64,000 nucleotides of DNA from JAMQPK01 sp963782595 (GCA_963782595.1 CAWAKJ010000003.1:248001-312000), one strand, 5' to 3'; shown: positions 45,429 through 53,922, counted from the stretch's first letter. The notes: generated by a model from the sequence alone, not told the origin. Made by a program: numbers and translations.

Positions 45429-46457
45429 ATGCGCAATCGAATCCCGGCTCTCTCGGCTGTGCTGGTCATCGCCGCCGTTGCTGCGCACGGACAGGCACCG
45501 CAGCCCGAACGTCACCTTGCGAACGTGAAGCAACTCACCGCAGGCGGTGAAAACGCAGAAGCATATTTCTCGCCCGACGGCAGGCAGCTGATCTACCAGA
45601 CGAACCCTGGCACGCCGGGCACGTGCGATCAGATCTTCACGATGAACGTCGACGGCTCGAACAAGAAGCAGCTGAGCAAGGGTGGTCGAACGACGTGCGG
45701 CTACTTCTTTCCAGATGGAAAATCGATCGTCTACGCCTCGACACATCTGGGTTCCGCAGAGTGCCCGCCTCGGCCGAGCTTTTCGCGTGGGTATGTGTGG
45801 CCGGTCTACGACGCGTACGACATCTTTCGCGCGTCGCCCGACGGCTCGAATCCGCGGCGCCTGACGAGCGCTCCCGGTTACGATGCCGAAGCCACTATCG
45901 GCCCAGACGGACGCATCGTCTTCACGAGCATCCGCGACGGCGACATGGAGATCTACTCGATGAATGGCGACGGCTCCGACGTGCGCCGCCTCACCAATCG
46001 CCCCGGCCCTGATGGCGGCCCGTGGTTCTCGCCCGACGGAAAACAGATTGTGTTCAGAGGCCGCGCAATAACCGACGCGAAGGAACTGGCGGACTATCAG
46101 GGACTTCTGAAAGAAGGGCTGTGGAGACCGACGACGCTCGAGATCTTTGTGATGAACCGCGATGGCAGCAACCTTCGGCAGGTGACGAAGCTCGGCGGAG
46201 CGAATTTCGCACCCGCCTGGCATCCCGACGGCAAGCGCATCATCTTCGCGTCGAATATCAAGGATCCGAAAGGCCGCGACTTCGATATCTTCATGATCAA
46301 CCTGGACGGCACCGGGCTCGAGCAGGTGACATTCAACACCACCTTCGACGGGTTCCCGATGTTCTCGCCTGACGGAAAGCGATTGGTATTCGGATCGAAT
46401 CGGAATGCCAAAAGCGAGGGCGAGACGAATGTGTTTGTGGCGGAGTGGCGCGAGTAG
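45429..46457 (+). CDS. TolB-like WD40/PD40 beta-propeller protein, exported
   Basis: 342 aa with a signal peptide (MRNRIPALSAVLVIAAVAAHGQA). Six propeller blades are marked by repeated FSPDG/FFPDGKSIVY/WFSPDGKQIVF/HPDGKRIIF/FSPDGKRLVF segments and by DIFxxNxDGSxxRxLT partners. Periplasmic by prediction; it resembles TolB without the N-terminal TolB domain. Role unknown. 22 bp from the divergent nucleotidyltransferase start. It ends just before a heptad array. Confidence 0.87.
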   Translation: MRNRIPALSAVLVIAAVAAHGQAPQPERHLANVKQLTAGGENAEAYFSPDGRQLIYQTNPGTPGTCDQIFTMNVDGSNKKQLSKGGRTTCGYFFPDGKSIVYASTHLGSAECPPRPSFSRGYVWPVYDAYDIFRASPDGSNPRRLTSAPGYDAEATIGPDGRIVFTSIRDGDMEIYSMNGDGSDVRRLTNRPGPDGGPWFSPDGKQIVFRGRAITDAKELADYQGLLKEGLWRPTTLEIFVMNRDGSNLRQVTKLGGANFAPAWHPDGKRIIFASNIKDPKGRDFDIFMINLDGTGLEQVTFNTTFDGFPMFSPDGKRLVFGSNRNAKSEGETNVFVAEWRE

Positions 46458-46461
46458 AGGT

Positions 46462-46508
46462 CAGTCTACAGTCCACGGTCTACAGTCGCTAGTCGACAGT
46501 CCAGTCAC
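46462..46508 (+). repeat. 7-nt array, left arm of cassette (…CAGTC units)
   Basis: Units CAGTC, TACAGTC, CACGGTC, TACAGTC, GCTAGTC, GACAGTC, CAGTC. The 19-nt end GCTAGTCGACAGTCCAGTC recurs, inverted, at 47039-47057. It lies upstream of the four-helix-bundle gene. Confidence 0.9.
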
Positions 46509-46567
46509 TCCACAGTCCCGTCGCCAATCCAGGCTCCAGTCGGCATGCTCTGTGCGTTGCACGGGGC

Positions 46568-47014
46568 ATGAAAGCCAAAAAACTCGACGACGTACTGGTC
46601 TATCGCAAAGCCCTCGAAGCCGCCGATGAAGTTTCTGCGATCTTGGACCGGCCGGTGTTTCGCAAGGATCTCGAACTGAAGGATCAACTCTCGCGTTCAT
46701 CCGGTCGTGTTGGGCCCCTCATTGCCGAAGGCTTCGGCCAGAACACCGACAGGCAGATGGCCGACTACTACGGCCGCGCGCGAGGTTCTGCGCTGGAATG
46801 TCGCGGGCATCTTGCCAAGGCCGCTGGGAAGAAGTTCATTTCTCAAGCGGAATCCGCTGACACCGGCAGCAAGTATGTCGAGATCAGCAAAATGCTCACG
46901 CCATGGATCAACTATCTGCAACGTTGCAACTGGAAGTCTCGCGGCGTGCGCCCCGACGATCTGCCCGACGAACCGTCCGCCCCCACGGACCTGAGACCGT
47001 CGGCTGACGACTGA
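46568..47014 (+). CDS. four-helix-bundle protein (23S rRNA intervening-sequence / S23 type)
   Basis: 148 aa, ATG 46568. KKLDDVLVYRKALEAADEV opens helix 1; FRKDLELKDQLSRSSGRVGPLIAEGFGQ is the hallmark helix 2 region; YYGRARGSALECRGHLAKAAGKKF covers helix 3; KYVEISKMLTPWINYLQ helix 4. The C-terminal 25 residues are Pro/Asp-rich. Such proteins were first seen inside 23S rRNA insertions and as Avd in retroelements; their function is unclear. Here it is enclosed by inverted heptad arrays, which hints at a small mobile cassette. Confidence 0.85.
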   Translation: MKAKKLDDVLVYRKALEAADEVSAILDRPVFRKDLELKDQLSRSSGRVGPLIAEGFGQNTDRQMADYYGRARGSALECRGHLAKAAGKKFISQAESADTGSKYVEISKMLTPWINYLQRCNWKSRGVRPDDLPDEPSAPTDLRPSADD

Positions 47015-47031
47015 CTTCCGATTGGACCGTA

Positions 47032-47083
47032 GACTGGCGACTGGACTGTCGACTAGCGACTGTCGACTGTAGACTGTGGACTA
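47032..47083 (-). repeat. 7-nt array, right arm of cassette
   Basis: On the minus strand it reads CACAGTC, TACAGTC, GACAGTC, GCTAGTC, GACAGTC, CAGTC, GCCAGTC, the same unit order as the left arm at 46462 with one extra unit. Both arms contain the truncated 5-nt unit in the same place. It reaches the stop codon of the convergent FKBP gene. Confidence 0.9.
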
Positions 47084-47428
47084 CCCCAGCCCGAGCAATT
47101 CGACCTCAAAGATCAACTCCGCATTCGGCGGAATGACCCCGCCGGCGCCGCGTGCGCCGTACGCGAGCGCGGATGGGATCGTCAGCCGGCGTTTTCCCCC
47201 GATTTTCATGCCGGCAACGCCTTCGTCCCATCCTTTAATGACCTGGCCGGCACCGAGCGTGAATTCGAAGGGTTCATTTCGATCCAATGACGAGTCGAAT
47301 TTCTGACCGGACTTCAACCAACCCGTGTAATGCACCTTCGCTTTTTGTCCGCCGTGTGCGACCGCGCCGTTGCCTGCCTCGATGTCTTCGTATTTCAGGC
47401 CCGAAGGGGTTGTAACCTGCTCTGCCAT
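47081..47428 (-). CDS. FKBP-type peptidyl-prolyl cis-trans isomerase
   Basis: 115 aa single FKBP domain: TPSGLKYEDIEAGNG, VHYTGWLKSGQKFDSS, FTLGAGQVIKGWDEGVAGMKIGGKR, IPSALAYGARG, IPPNAELIFEVELL. All core active-site positions (Tyr, Phe-Asp, Val-Ile, Trp, Tyr) are present. Cytoplasmic, no signal peptide. AGGAG lies 8 bases before ATG 47428. Protein-folding catalyst. Divergent from the ribosomal operon. Confidence 0.95.
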   Translation of the reverse strand: MAEQVTTPSGLKYEDIEAGNGAVAHGGQKAKVHYTGWLKSGQKFDSSLDRNEPFEFTLGAGQVIKGWDEGVAGMKIGGKRRLTIPSALAYGARGAGGVIPPNAELIFEVELLGLG

Positions 47429-47702
47429 GGTTGCGTCTCCTAAATAGATGATGTTATATTCGTCAGGTTGTATCGAAGTTAGGAAACCCTATCTGGCTTC
47501 GAACCGCACGGAAGAGGTGTCAGAACCCCTTTCCTAGGAACGGCCCCCGGAAGGACCGGGGCGCAACACGACTTCTATCAATAGGGTATTGCATCGGGCG
47601 CCAAGCCATCCGGCTTCTAGGCCCGACGCGCATTTGAGTCCGTTGCGTCTCGCCGAAGCGCTTTGCGCAGTGGCGGACGGACGTGACCTGGAGTTGTTTC
47701 TC
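47429..47702. promoter_or_regulatory. divergent promoter/leader region before rpsL
   Basis: 274 bp without a gene between fkpA-type and rpsL starts. AT-richer near 47440-47480 (ATGATGTTATATTCG), the likely promoter zone for both directions, then a leader of over 200 bp for the str operon. No riboswitch or L12/S7-type site was recognised. GGAG at 47691 is the ribosome site for rpsL. Confidence 0.5.
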
Positions 47703-48077
47703 GTGCCGACTATCAGTCAGCTTGTCCGCAACGGTCGGACGAAGATCGTCAGCAAGACGAAGAGCCCTGCGCTGCAGAACAGCCCGCAGAAGCGCGGCGT
47801 GTGCGTGCGCGTTTTCACTCAGACGCCGAAGAAGCCGAACTCCGCGCTTCGCAAGGTGGCGCGCGTGCGCCTGACCAACGGCATCGAGGTGACGACCTAC
47901 ATTCCGGGCGTCGGCCACAACCTTCAGGAGCACTCGCTGGTCCTGATTCGCGGCGGCCGCGTGAAAGATCTCCCCGGCGTGCGCTATCACGTGGTTCGCG
48001 GCACGCTCGACGCTGTTGGCGTCCAGGGCCGGAAACAAGGACGGTCGAAGTACGGCGCGAAACGCCCGAAAACGTAG
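47703..48077 (+). CDS. rpsL: 30S ribosomal protein uS12
   Basis: 124 aa from GTG 47703 (PTISQLVRNGRTKIVSK), the normal uS12 start; the frame upstream is not used. Contains TQTPKKPNSALRKVARVRLTNG and YIPGVGHNLQEHS, with Lys in KPNSALRK and the HNLQEHS loop unaltered, so streptomycin-sensitive type by sequence. First gene of the str operon and decoding-centre protein. Confidence 0.97.
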   Translation: MPTISQLVRNGRTKIVSKTKSPALQNSPQKRGVCVRVFTQTPKKPNSALRKVARVRLTNGIEVTTYIPGVGHNLQEHSLVLIRGGRVKDLPGVRYHVVRGTLDAVGVQGRKQGRSKYGAKRPKT

Positions 48078-48114
48078 ATTGTAGATTTCAGCTTCTGGAT
48101 TCAGAGATACACCT

Positions 48115-48588
48115 ATGCCTCGCAGACGAGTTATTGCAAAACGAGAACTGGCCCCGGACCCGCTGTACCAGAGCCCGCTCGTCACCCGCTTCATCAACAC
48201 GGTGATGCACGGCGGAAAGAAGAACACGGCCGAGGGAATCCTCTACCACAGCTTCGACATCATCAAAGAGAAGACCGGCGACGACCCGCTCAAGGTGTTC
48301 AAGAAGGCGGTCGACAACGTCAAGCCGAGCCTCGAAGTGAAGTCGCGGCGCGTGGGCGGCTCCAACTACCAGGTGCCGGTCGAAGTGAACCCGAATCGCC
48401 GCCTGTCGTTGAGCATCCGCTGGCTCGTCGGCTTTGCGCGCGCGCGTGGCGATGGCAAGACGATGGAAGAGAAGCTCGCGAACGAGCTGATGGACGCGGC
48501 GAATCTGCGCGGCGGTGCCGTGAAGAAGCGCGAAGACACACACAGGATGGCGGAAGCCAACAAGGCGTTTGCGCACTATCGTTGGTAG
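48115..48588 (+). CDS. rpsG: 30S ribosomal protein uS7
   Basis: 157 aa, MPRRRVIAKRELAPDPLYQS. Signature VTRFINTVMHGGKKNTAEGI near the N-terminus and VGGSNYQVPVEV mid-protein. Head-domain assembly initiator that contacts tRNA at the E site. 37 bp after rpsL; a hairpin repeat separates it from fusA. Confidence 0.97.
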   Translation: MPRRRVIAKRELAPDPLYQSPLVTRFINTVMHGGKKNTAEGILYHSFDIIKEKTGDDPLKVFKKAVDNVKPSLEVKSRRVGGSNYQVPVEVNPNRRLSLSIRWLVGFARARGDGKTMEEKLANELMDAANLRGGAVKKREDTHRMAEANKAFAHYRW

Positions 48589-48592
48589 GTGA

Positions 48593-48625
48593 GTACGTGT
48601 CCGGCTGAAGCCGGACACTACGTAC
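48593..48625. repeat. hairpin repeat (TGTCCGGCT-GA-AGCCGGACA)
   Basis: GTACG-TGTCCGGCT pairs with AGCCGGACA-CTACGTAC around a 2-nt loop. A second copy of the core is at 55731-55748. Located between rpsG and fusA; might attenuate or process the message. Confidence 0.8.
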
Positions 48626-48659
48626 TGAAGCCGAGAAAGAGAACTGAGAACTTAAAGCA

Positions 48660-50786
48660 ATGCCACGGTCACATTCATTAGAAAAAACGCGGAACATCGG
48701 CATCATGGCCCACATCGATGCCGGCAAGACGACCACGACGGAACGGATTCTGTTCTACACCGGAATTACGTACAAGATCGGCGAAGTCCACGAAGGCACC
48801 GCCGTCATGGATTGGATGGAGCAGGAACAGGAGCGCGGCATCACGATCACGTCTGCTGCGACCACCTGCTTCTGGCGCGATCACCGCATCAATATCATCG
48901 ACACGCCCGGTCACGTCGACTTCACCGCCGAGGTGGAGCGCTCGCTTCGCGTCCTCGACGGCGCGGTCGCCGTCTTCGACTCGGTCGCCGGTGTCGAGCC
49001 GCAGTCGGAGACTGTCTGGCGCCAGGCCGACAAGTACCGCGTCCCGCGCATCTGCTTCGTCAACAAGATGGACCGCATCGGCGCCGACTTCAAGCGCACC
49101 TTCGACCAGATCATCTCGAAGCTCGAAGCGAATCCCGTGGCGATTCAGCTCCCGATCGGCTCGGAAGAGCATTTCAAGGGCGTCATCGACCTCGTCCAGA
49201 TGAAGTCGATCACCTACAAAGACGAGACGATGGGGGCCGACTACATCGTCGGCGAGATCCCGGCCGACATGATGGACGAGGCCAAGCACTATCGCGAGCA
49301 GCTGATCGAGAAGGTCAGTGAGGCCGACGACAAGATCCTCGAGAAGTATCTCCACGGGCAGGAGCCGACAGAAGCGGAAATCAAGGCGGCGATTCGAAAG
49401 CGTGTCAACAGCTCGGTCCGCGAGAAGGGCCAGACGGCGTTCGTGCCCGTCATCTGCGGATCGGCGTTCAAGAACAAGGGCGTCCAGCCGCTGCTCGATG
49501 CCGTCGTCGACTTCCTGCCCTCGCCGCTCGACGTACCGGCGATCAATGGCATCGATCCCGACAAGAAGGTCGACGAAGCGAACCCGGAAGCCAACCTCAT
49601 CGAGCGGCCGGCCAAAGACAATGCGCCGTTTGCGGCGCTGGCCTTCAAGATCATGACCGACCCCTTTGTGGGTCAGCTCACGTTCTTTCGCGTCTATTCG
49701 GGCGTGCTCACCGCCGGCTCGACGGTCTACAACGCGACGAAGCAGAAATCCGAGCGCATCGGACGCCTGCTGAAGATGCACGCGAACAAGCGCGAGGAAA
49801 TCAAGGAAGTGTACTCGGGCGATATCGCGGCGGCCGTGGGCCTCAAGAGCGTCTCGACCGGCGATACGCTCTGTGACGAGAAGCATCCGATCGTGCTCGA
49901 GTCGATGGACTTCCCGAAGCCGGTCATCTCACTCGCGATCGAGCCCAAGACCAAGTCGGATCAGGAAAAGCTCGGGGTCGGCCTCCAGAAGCTGATGGCC
50001 GAAGATCCGACCTTTCAGGTTCAGACCGACCAGCAAACCGGCCAGGTCATTATCGCGGGCATGGGCGAGCTGCACCTCGAGATCATCGTCGATCGTCTGA
50101 AGCGCGAGTTCAGTGTCGAGGCGACGGTTGGCAAGCCGCAGGTCGCGTACAAGGAAACCCTTACGCGTCCCGCCGACGGTGAAATGAAATATTCGAAGCA
50201 GACCGGCGGCCGCGGCCAGTACGGGCACGTGAAGATCCACCTGTTCCCCGGCGAGCCTGGCTCGGGTTACATCTTCGAGAACGAAACCACCGGCGGTTCC
50301 ATTCCGAAGGAGTACATCAAGCCAATCGACATGGGCATCAAGGAAGCGCTCACGCGCGGCGTGCTCGCGGGTTATCCCGTGGACGATGTGCGCATCGAGC
50401 TCTACGACGGCTCGTTTCACGAGGTGGACTCGTCGGAAATGGCGTTCAAGATTGCCGGATCCATGGCGTTCCAGGACGCGGCCAAGAAGGCGAAGCCCGT
50501 GCTGCTCGAGCCGGTGATGCGCGTCGAGGTCGTCGTGCCGAAAGAGCACCTGGGCGACGTGATGGGCAACCTGTCGAGCCGGCGCGGTCACATTCAGTCG
50601 CAGGAAGACCGAGGCGGCACGCAGATCATCCAAGCCAGGGTTCCGCTGTCGGAAATGTTCGGCTATGCCACTGACCTGCGATCGCGCACACAGGGGCGCG
50701 CGACCTACTCGATGCATTTCGATCGCTACGAGCAGGCCCCTTCGAATGTCAGTGAAGAGGTCGTCGCGAAGGCCCAGGGTAAGTGA
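48660..50786 (+). CDS. fusA: elongation factor G
   Basis: 708 aa GTPase for ribosomal translocation. G1 AHIDAGKTT, effector EQEQERGITITSAATT, G3 DTPGHVDFT, G4 NKMDR, then domains II-V with GRGQYGHVKIHLFPGE and RGHIQSQEDRGGTQII. Full length and intact. In many bacteria tuf follows directly; here the next gene is rpsJ, after a repeat-filled spacer of about 200 bp. Confidence 0.98.
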   Translation: MPRSHSLEKTRNIGIMAHIDAGKTTTTERILFYTGITYKIGEVHEGTAVMDWMEQEQERGITITSAATTCFWRDHRINIIDTPGHVDFTAEVERSLRVLDGAVAVFDSVAGVEPQSETVWRQADKYRVPRICFVNKMDRIGADFKRTFDQIISKLEANPVAIQLPIGSEEHFKGVIDLVQMKSITYKDETMGADYIVGEIPADMMDEAKHYREQLIEKVSEADDKILEKYLHGQEPTEAEIKAAIRKRVNSSVREKGQTAFVPVICGSAFKNKGVQPLLDAVVDFLPSPLDVPAINGIDPDKKVDEANPEANLIERPAKDNAPFAALAFKIMTDPFVGQLTFFRVYSGVLTAGSTVYNATKQKSERIGRLLKMHANKREEIKEVYSGDIAAAVGLKSVSTGDTLCDEKHPIVLESMDFPKPVISLAIEPKTKSDQEKLGVGLQKLMAEDPTFQVQTDQQTGQVIIAGMGELHLEIIVDRLKREFSVEATVGKPQVAYKETLTRPADGEMKYSKQTGGRGQYGHVKIHLFPGEPGSGYIFENETTGGSIPKEYIKPIDMGIKEALTRGVLAGYPVDDVRIELYDGSFHEVDSSEMAFKIAGSMAFQDAAKKAKPVLLEPVMRVEVVVPKEHLGDVMGNLSSRRGHIQSQEDRGGTQIIQARVPLSEMFGYATDLRSRTQGRATYSMHFDRYEQAPSNVSEEVVAKAQGK

Positions 50787-50918
50787 CCGATCCCCAGGGA
50801 TTGGGGACTAGGCCCGCCTTCGCGCGTAGCGCTTCGGCGGGTCCGCCGTAGCCTTGGCGAAGGCGGAGATTAGCTCAGCGACGCGTGCTGCAGTCAGCAG
50901 GTAAGCGCCGCAAACATA

Positions 50919-50971
50919 GCCGAGCGACCGAAGGTCGCGAGGTACAGGTCGCGGGGGTGGGGCCCCGCGAC
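50919..50971 (+). repeat. two-hairpin structured repeat, copy A (before rpsJ)
   Basis: Hairpin 1 GCGACC-GAA-GGTCGC, a short ACAG-containing linker, then hairpin 2 GTCGCGGGG...CCCCGCGAC at 50948-50971. Ends 11 bp before the rpsJ start, so it would be in the mRNA near the ribosome site. Confidence 0.85.
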
Positions 50972-50982
50972 GGGGTAAAAAA

Positions 50983-51321
50983 ATGAGTGCGATGTTCAGC
51001 GACAAGATTCGAATCCGGCTCAAAGCGTACGACTCGCGCGTGCTCGACCAGTCGACGACGGAAATCGTCGACACGGCCAAGCGCACGGGTGCCCGTCTCG
51101 CGGGGCCGATTCCGCTTCCGACGGCAATCAACAAGTGGACGGTGCTGCGATCGCCACACGTCGACAAGAAGTCACGGGAACAGTTCGAAGTCCGGACGCA
51201 TAAGCGCCTGATCGACATCTTCGAACCGACGCCGCAGACCGTCGATGCGTTGATGAAGCTCGATCTGCCGGCGGGCGTTGACGTCGAAATCAAGGCGTTC
51301 GGGAAAGAACACGTGAAATAG
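50983..51321 (+). CDS. rpsJ: 30S ribosomal protein uS10
   Basis: 112 aa; residues 1-9 (MSAMFSDKI) slightly longer than usual; an ATG at 50992 is an alternative. Core KIRIRLKAYDSRVLDQST, GPIPLPTAINKWTVLRSPHVDKKSREQFE and HKRLIDIFEP. Component of the 30S head and, with NusB, of transcription antitermination. First gene of the S10 block. Confidence 0.96.
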   Translation: MSAMFSDKIRIRLKAYDSRVLDQSTTEIVDTAKRTGARLAGPIPLPTAINKWTVLRSPHVDKKSREQFEVRTHKRLIDIFEPTPQTVDALMKLDLPAGVDVEIKAFGKEHVK

Positions 51322-51348
51322 GGATTGGGGACTGAGCGAAGAGAGCCT

Positions 51349-52023
51349 ATGGTCACAGCAATCATCGGACGCAAAGTCGGCATGACGCAGCTGTTCGCAG
51401 AGGACGGCTCGGTCGTGCCCGCGACAGTCATCAAAGCGGGCCCGTGTGTGGTTGTCCAGCGGAAGACCGTCGCGACCGACGGGTACGAGTCGGTGCAGCT
51501 CGGCCTGGTCGATGGGAAGGCGCCCAAGACGCGGAAGCCGCTGGCCGGACATTACAAGAAGGCCAACGTGCCGCCGACGCGCGTGCTCCGCGAGGTAAAG
51601 CTCGCGCAGGATGCCGACCCGAAAGTTGGCGATCAGATTCTGGTCACCATGTTCGAGAACGGCGAGCGTGTCGACATCATCGGCACGAGCCGCGGCAAAG
51701 GGTTTCAGGGTGTCATCAAGCGCCATCATTTCGCCGGCGGCGCTGCGACCCACGGCTCGATGTTCCATCGCGCTCCCGGATCAATCGGCGCTTCGTCCTT
51801 TCCGTCGCGTGTCGTGAAGGGCATGCGGGCGGCGGGGCGCATGGGCGGCGATCGCGTCACGGTGCGTAACCTGAAGGTGGCCAAGGTCGATCCGGAGAAC
51901 AACCTGCTGATCATTCGCGGCGCCGTTCCGGGTGCGCCGACCGGGTACGTCGTAATCCGCAAGGCGCTGACAGCGAAGAAGATTAAGGTGGCGCAGGTCG
52001 AGAAGCCCAAGGGCAAGAAATAA
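51349..52023 (+). CDS. rplC: 50S ribosomal protein uL3
   Basis: 224 aa from ATG 51349 (MVTAIIGRKVGMTQLF); an upstream start at 51325 is read from repeat sequence and rejected. Has GTSRGKGFQGVIKRHHFAGG and THGSMFHRAPGSIGAS, the loop near the peptidyl-transferase centre. Normal length. Separated from rpsJ by a short GGGATTGGGG heptad remnant. Confidence 0.97.
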   Translation: MVTAIIGRKVGMTQLFAEDGSVVPATVIKAGPCVVVQRKTVATDGYESVQLGLVDGKAPKTRKPLAGHYKKANVPPTRVLREVKLAQDADPKVGDQILVTMFENGERVDIIGTSRGKGFQGVIKRHHFAGGAATHGSMFHRAPGSIGASSFPSRVVKGMRAAGRMGGDRVTVRNLKVAKVDPENNLLIIRGAVPGAPTGYVVIRKALTAKKIKVAQVEKPKGKK

Positions 52024-52029
52024 CACCCT

Positions 52030-52059
52030 GGGGATTGGTGAGTAGGGATTAGGGATTAG
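52030..52059 (+). repeat. GGGATTA heptads after rplC
   Basis: GGGGATTGG, then GGGATTAGGGATTA. Two clean G3 tracts plus weaker ones, so quadruplex potential is marginal. Transcribed strand is the G-rich one. Confidence 0.75.
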
Positions 52060-52106
52060 TTCAGCGAGCGTGTCGCACTCAGCGATAGACGTCCGAGCGA
52101 CCCCGA

Positions 52107-52154
52107 GCCGCCGAAGGCGGCGAAGGCACAGGTCGCGGGCGTGGGCCCCGCGAC
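52107..52154 (+). repeat. two-hairpin structured repeat, copy B (before rplD)
   Basis: Hairpin 1 is GCCGCC-GAA-GGCGGC, both sides changed relative to copy A; hairpin 2 GTCGCGGG...CCCCGCGAC. The ACAG linker between them is kept. 18 bp before the rplD ATG. Confidence 0.85.
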
Positions 52155-52172
52155 GACAAATAAAGACGGCTT

Positions 52173-52787
52173 ATGAAGATCGATATCGTCAACGCAGACA
52201 ACAAGAAGGTCGGCTCGCTCGATCTGGACGACGAGGTGTTCGGGGGGCGCGTGAATGACGGGCTCATCTGGGAGTCGGTCGTGCACACCAACGCCGCCCG
52301 GCGCCGCGGCACGCACATGACGAAGAATCGCGCGCTCGTCGCCGGCTCGGGCCGCAAGCCGTGGAAGCAGAAGGGCACCGGCCGCGCGCGCGTCGGCAGT
52401 GTCCGCAACCCGCTGTGGCGGCATGGCGGCACCGTGTTCGGACCTCAGCCCCGCAGCTACGATTTCCGCCTTCCGCGCAAAATGAAGTGCGGCGCGATTG
52501 TCGCAGCGCTGGCGCGTCGGGTTCAGGATGGCGCGCTCGTGATCGTTGACGAGTTGACTGCAACCGAGAGCAAGACCAAGGCTGCGTCCGACCTGTTGAA
52601 GCGTCTCGGCGCCGACGGCAAGGCGCTGCTCATCGACGTGCAGCCGAACGAGAAGCTCGGCCTGGCGGTGCGCAACCTTCCGGGCGTGCAGCTGGTCGCG
52701 AGTTCGCGCGTCGCCGCGCGCGACGTGATGAATGCCTCGCGTGTGATCGCCACCAAAGCGGCCGTCGAGAAATTGCAGGAATTATGA
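52173..52787 (+). CDS. rplD: 50S ribosomal protein uL4
   Basis: 204 aa. TNAARRRGTHMTKNRALVAGSGRKPWKQKGTGRARVGS-type loop (about 39-77) is the extended exit-tunnel arm, with GGTVFGP following. In enterobacteria L4 represses its own operon; no equivalent leader is obvious here. Overlaps rplW by ATGA. Confidence 0.97.
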   Translation: MKIDIVNADNKKVGSLDLDDEVFGGRVNDGLIWESVVHTNAARRRGTHMTKNRALVAGSGRKPWKQKGTGRARVGSVRNPLWRHGGTVFGPQPRSYDFRLPRKMKCGAIVAALARRVQDGALVIVDELTATESKTKAASDLLKRLGADGKALLIDVQPNEKLGLAVRNLPGVQLVASSRVAARDVMNASRVIATKAAVEKLQEL

Positions 52788-53077
52788 AACTTACAGACGT
52801 CATCCGACGGCCCCTCATCACCGAGAAGACCTCCATCCAGCGCGAGCGAGATGGCCGGACGATCGTGTTCGAGGTCGCGACACACGCGAACAAGACCGAG
52901 ATCAAGCGAGCGATCGAGACGCTGCTGGGCTCGAAGGTCGCCCAGGTGCGCACGGCCATTTCGCACGGCAAGGTGAAGCGCCAGGGTCGCTTCGCGGGCC
53001 AGCGCTCGGACTGGAAGAAAGCGTACGTGAAGCTGCGCCAAGGGGAGAAGTTGCCCGAATTTTTCGAAGGCGCCTAG
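52784..53077 (+). CDS. rplW: 50S ribosomal protein uL23
   Basis: 97 aa: MKLTDVIRRPLITEKTS, VFEVATHANKTEIKRAIETLL, then VRTAISHGKVKRQGRFAGQRSDWKKAYVKL. Tunnel-exit protein that docks trigger factor and SRP. Translationally coupled to rplD. Confidence 0.97.
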   Translation: MKLTDVIRRPLITEKTSIQRERDGRTIVFEVATHANKTEIKRAIETLLGSKVAQVRTAISHGKVKRQGRFAGQRSDWKKAYVKLRQGEKLPEFFEGA

Positions 53078-53088
53078 GAATATAAAAA

Positions 53089-53922
53089 ATGGGCATCAGA
53101 ACATACAAACCCACGTCACCCGGCCGACGCTTCCAGACCGTGCAGACGTTCGACGACATCACGACGAACGAGCCGCACAAGCCGCTGGTCGAGACGCTGC
53201 ATCGCTCGGGCGGCCGCAACAATCATGGCGAGCTGACGTCGTGGTTTCGCGGTGGCGGCCACAAGCGGCTATACCGCATCATCGATTTCAAGCGCGACAA
53301 GAAGGACATCCCGGGAAAAGTCTCGACCATCGAGTACGACCCGAATCGCTCGGCGCGTATTGCCCTGGTCACGTATGCCGACGGCGAAAAGCGCTACATC
53401 CTTCAGCCGCTTGGCCTCAAGGTGGGCGACGCGGTTGTGGCCGGCGACAACGTCGACATTCTCCCGGGCAACGCGCTGCCGCTGAAGAACATCCCGCTGG
53501 GCACCATGCTGCACAACGTGGAGCTGAAGCCGGGCAAGGGTGGCCAGATTGCGCGCAGTGCCGGCTCGTCGGTGCAACTGGTCGCGAAAGAAGGGGACTA
53601 CGCGTCGGTGAAGATGCCCTCGGGAGAGATACGCCACATCGCGATTGTGTGCTACGCCACGGTCGGCCAGGTGGGCAACCTCGATCACGAAAACGTCTCG
53701 ATCGGCAAGGCGGGCCGCAATCGCTGGCTCGGACGGCGCCCGCACAATCGCGGTGTCGTCATGAACCCGGTCGATCACCCGCACGGTGGCGGTGAGGGCA
53801 AGACGTCGGGCGGGCGCCATCCTGTCTCGCCGTGGGGGCAGCCAACCAAGGGCTACAAGACGCGCAATCGTAAGTCGACAGACAAGTTCATCGTCCAGCG
53901 CCGGCCGAAGGGCGTCAGGTAG
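53089..53922 (+). CDS. rplB: 50S ribosomal protein uL2
   Basis: 277 aa: MGIRTYKPTSPGRRFQTVQTF, GGRNNHGELTSWFRGGGHKR, and the essential C-terminal block NPVDHPHGGGEGKTSGGRH with the conserved His. RNA-binding protein needed for subunit association. Its TAG stop is the first part of a G-rich heptad array. Confidence 0.97.
   Translation: MGIRTYKPTSPGRRFQTVQTFDDITTNEPHKPLVETLHRSGGRNNHGELTSWFRGGGHKRLYRIIDFKRDKKDIPGKVSTIEYDPNRSARIALVTYADGEKRYILQPLGLKVGDAVVAGDNVDILPGNALPLKNIPLGTMLHNVELKPGKGGQIARSAGSSVQLVAKEGDYASVKMPSGEIRHIAIVCYATVGQVGNLDHENVSIGKAGRNRWLGRRPHNRGVVMNPVDHPHGGGEGKTSGGRHPVSPWGQPTKGYKTRNRKSTDKFIVQRRPKGVR

Noticed and set aside
46568..47014. Diversity-generating retroelement accessory gene (Avd)
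   Set aside because: Four-helix fold fits, but no reverse transcriptase or template/variable repeat pair is present in the window.
47520..48227. 235-codon minus-strand frame over rpsL
   Set aside because: Shadow of rpsL and its leader; no recognisable protein features.
48678..49886. 402-codon open frame antisense to fusA
   Set aside because: Same compositional artefact; fusA is full length and conserved.
50860..50905. tRNA-like GATTAGCTCAGC sequence
   Set aside because: Resembles a D-arm only; no acceptor stem, anticodon arm or T-loop.
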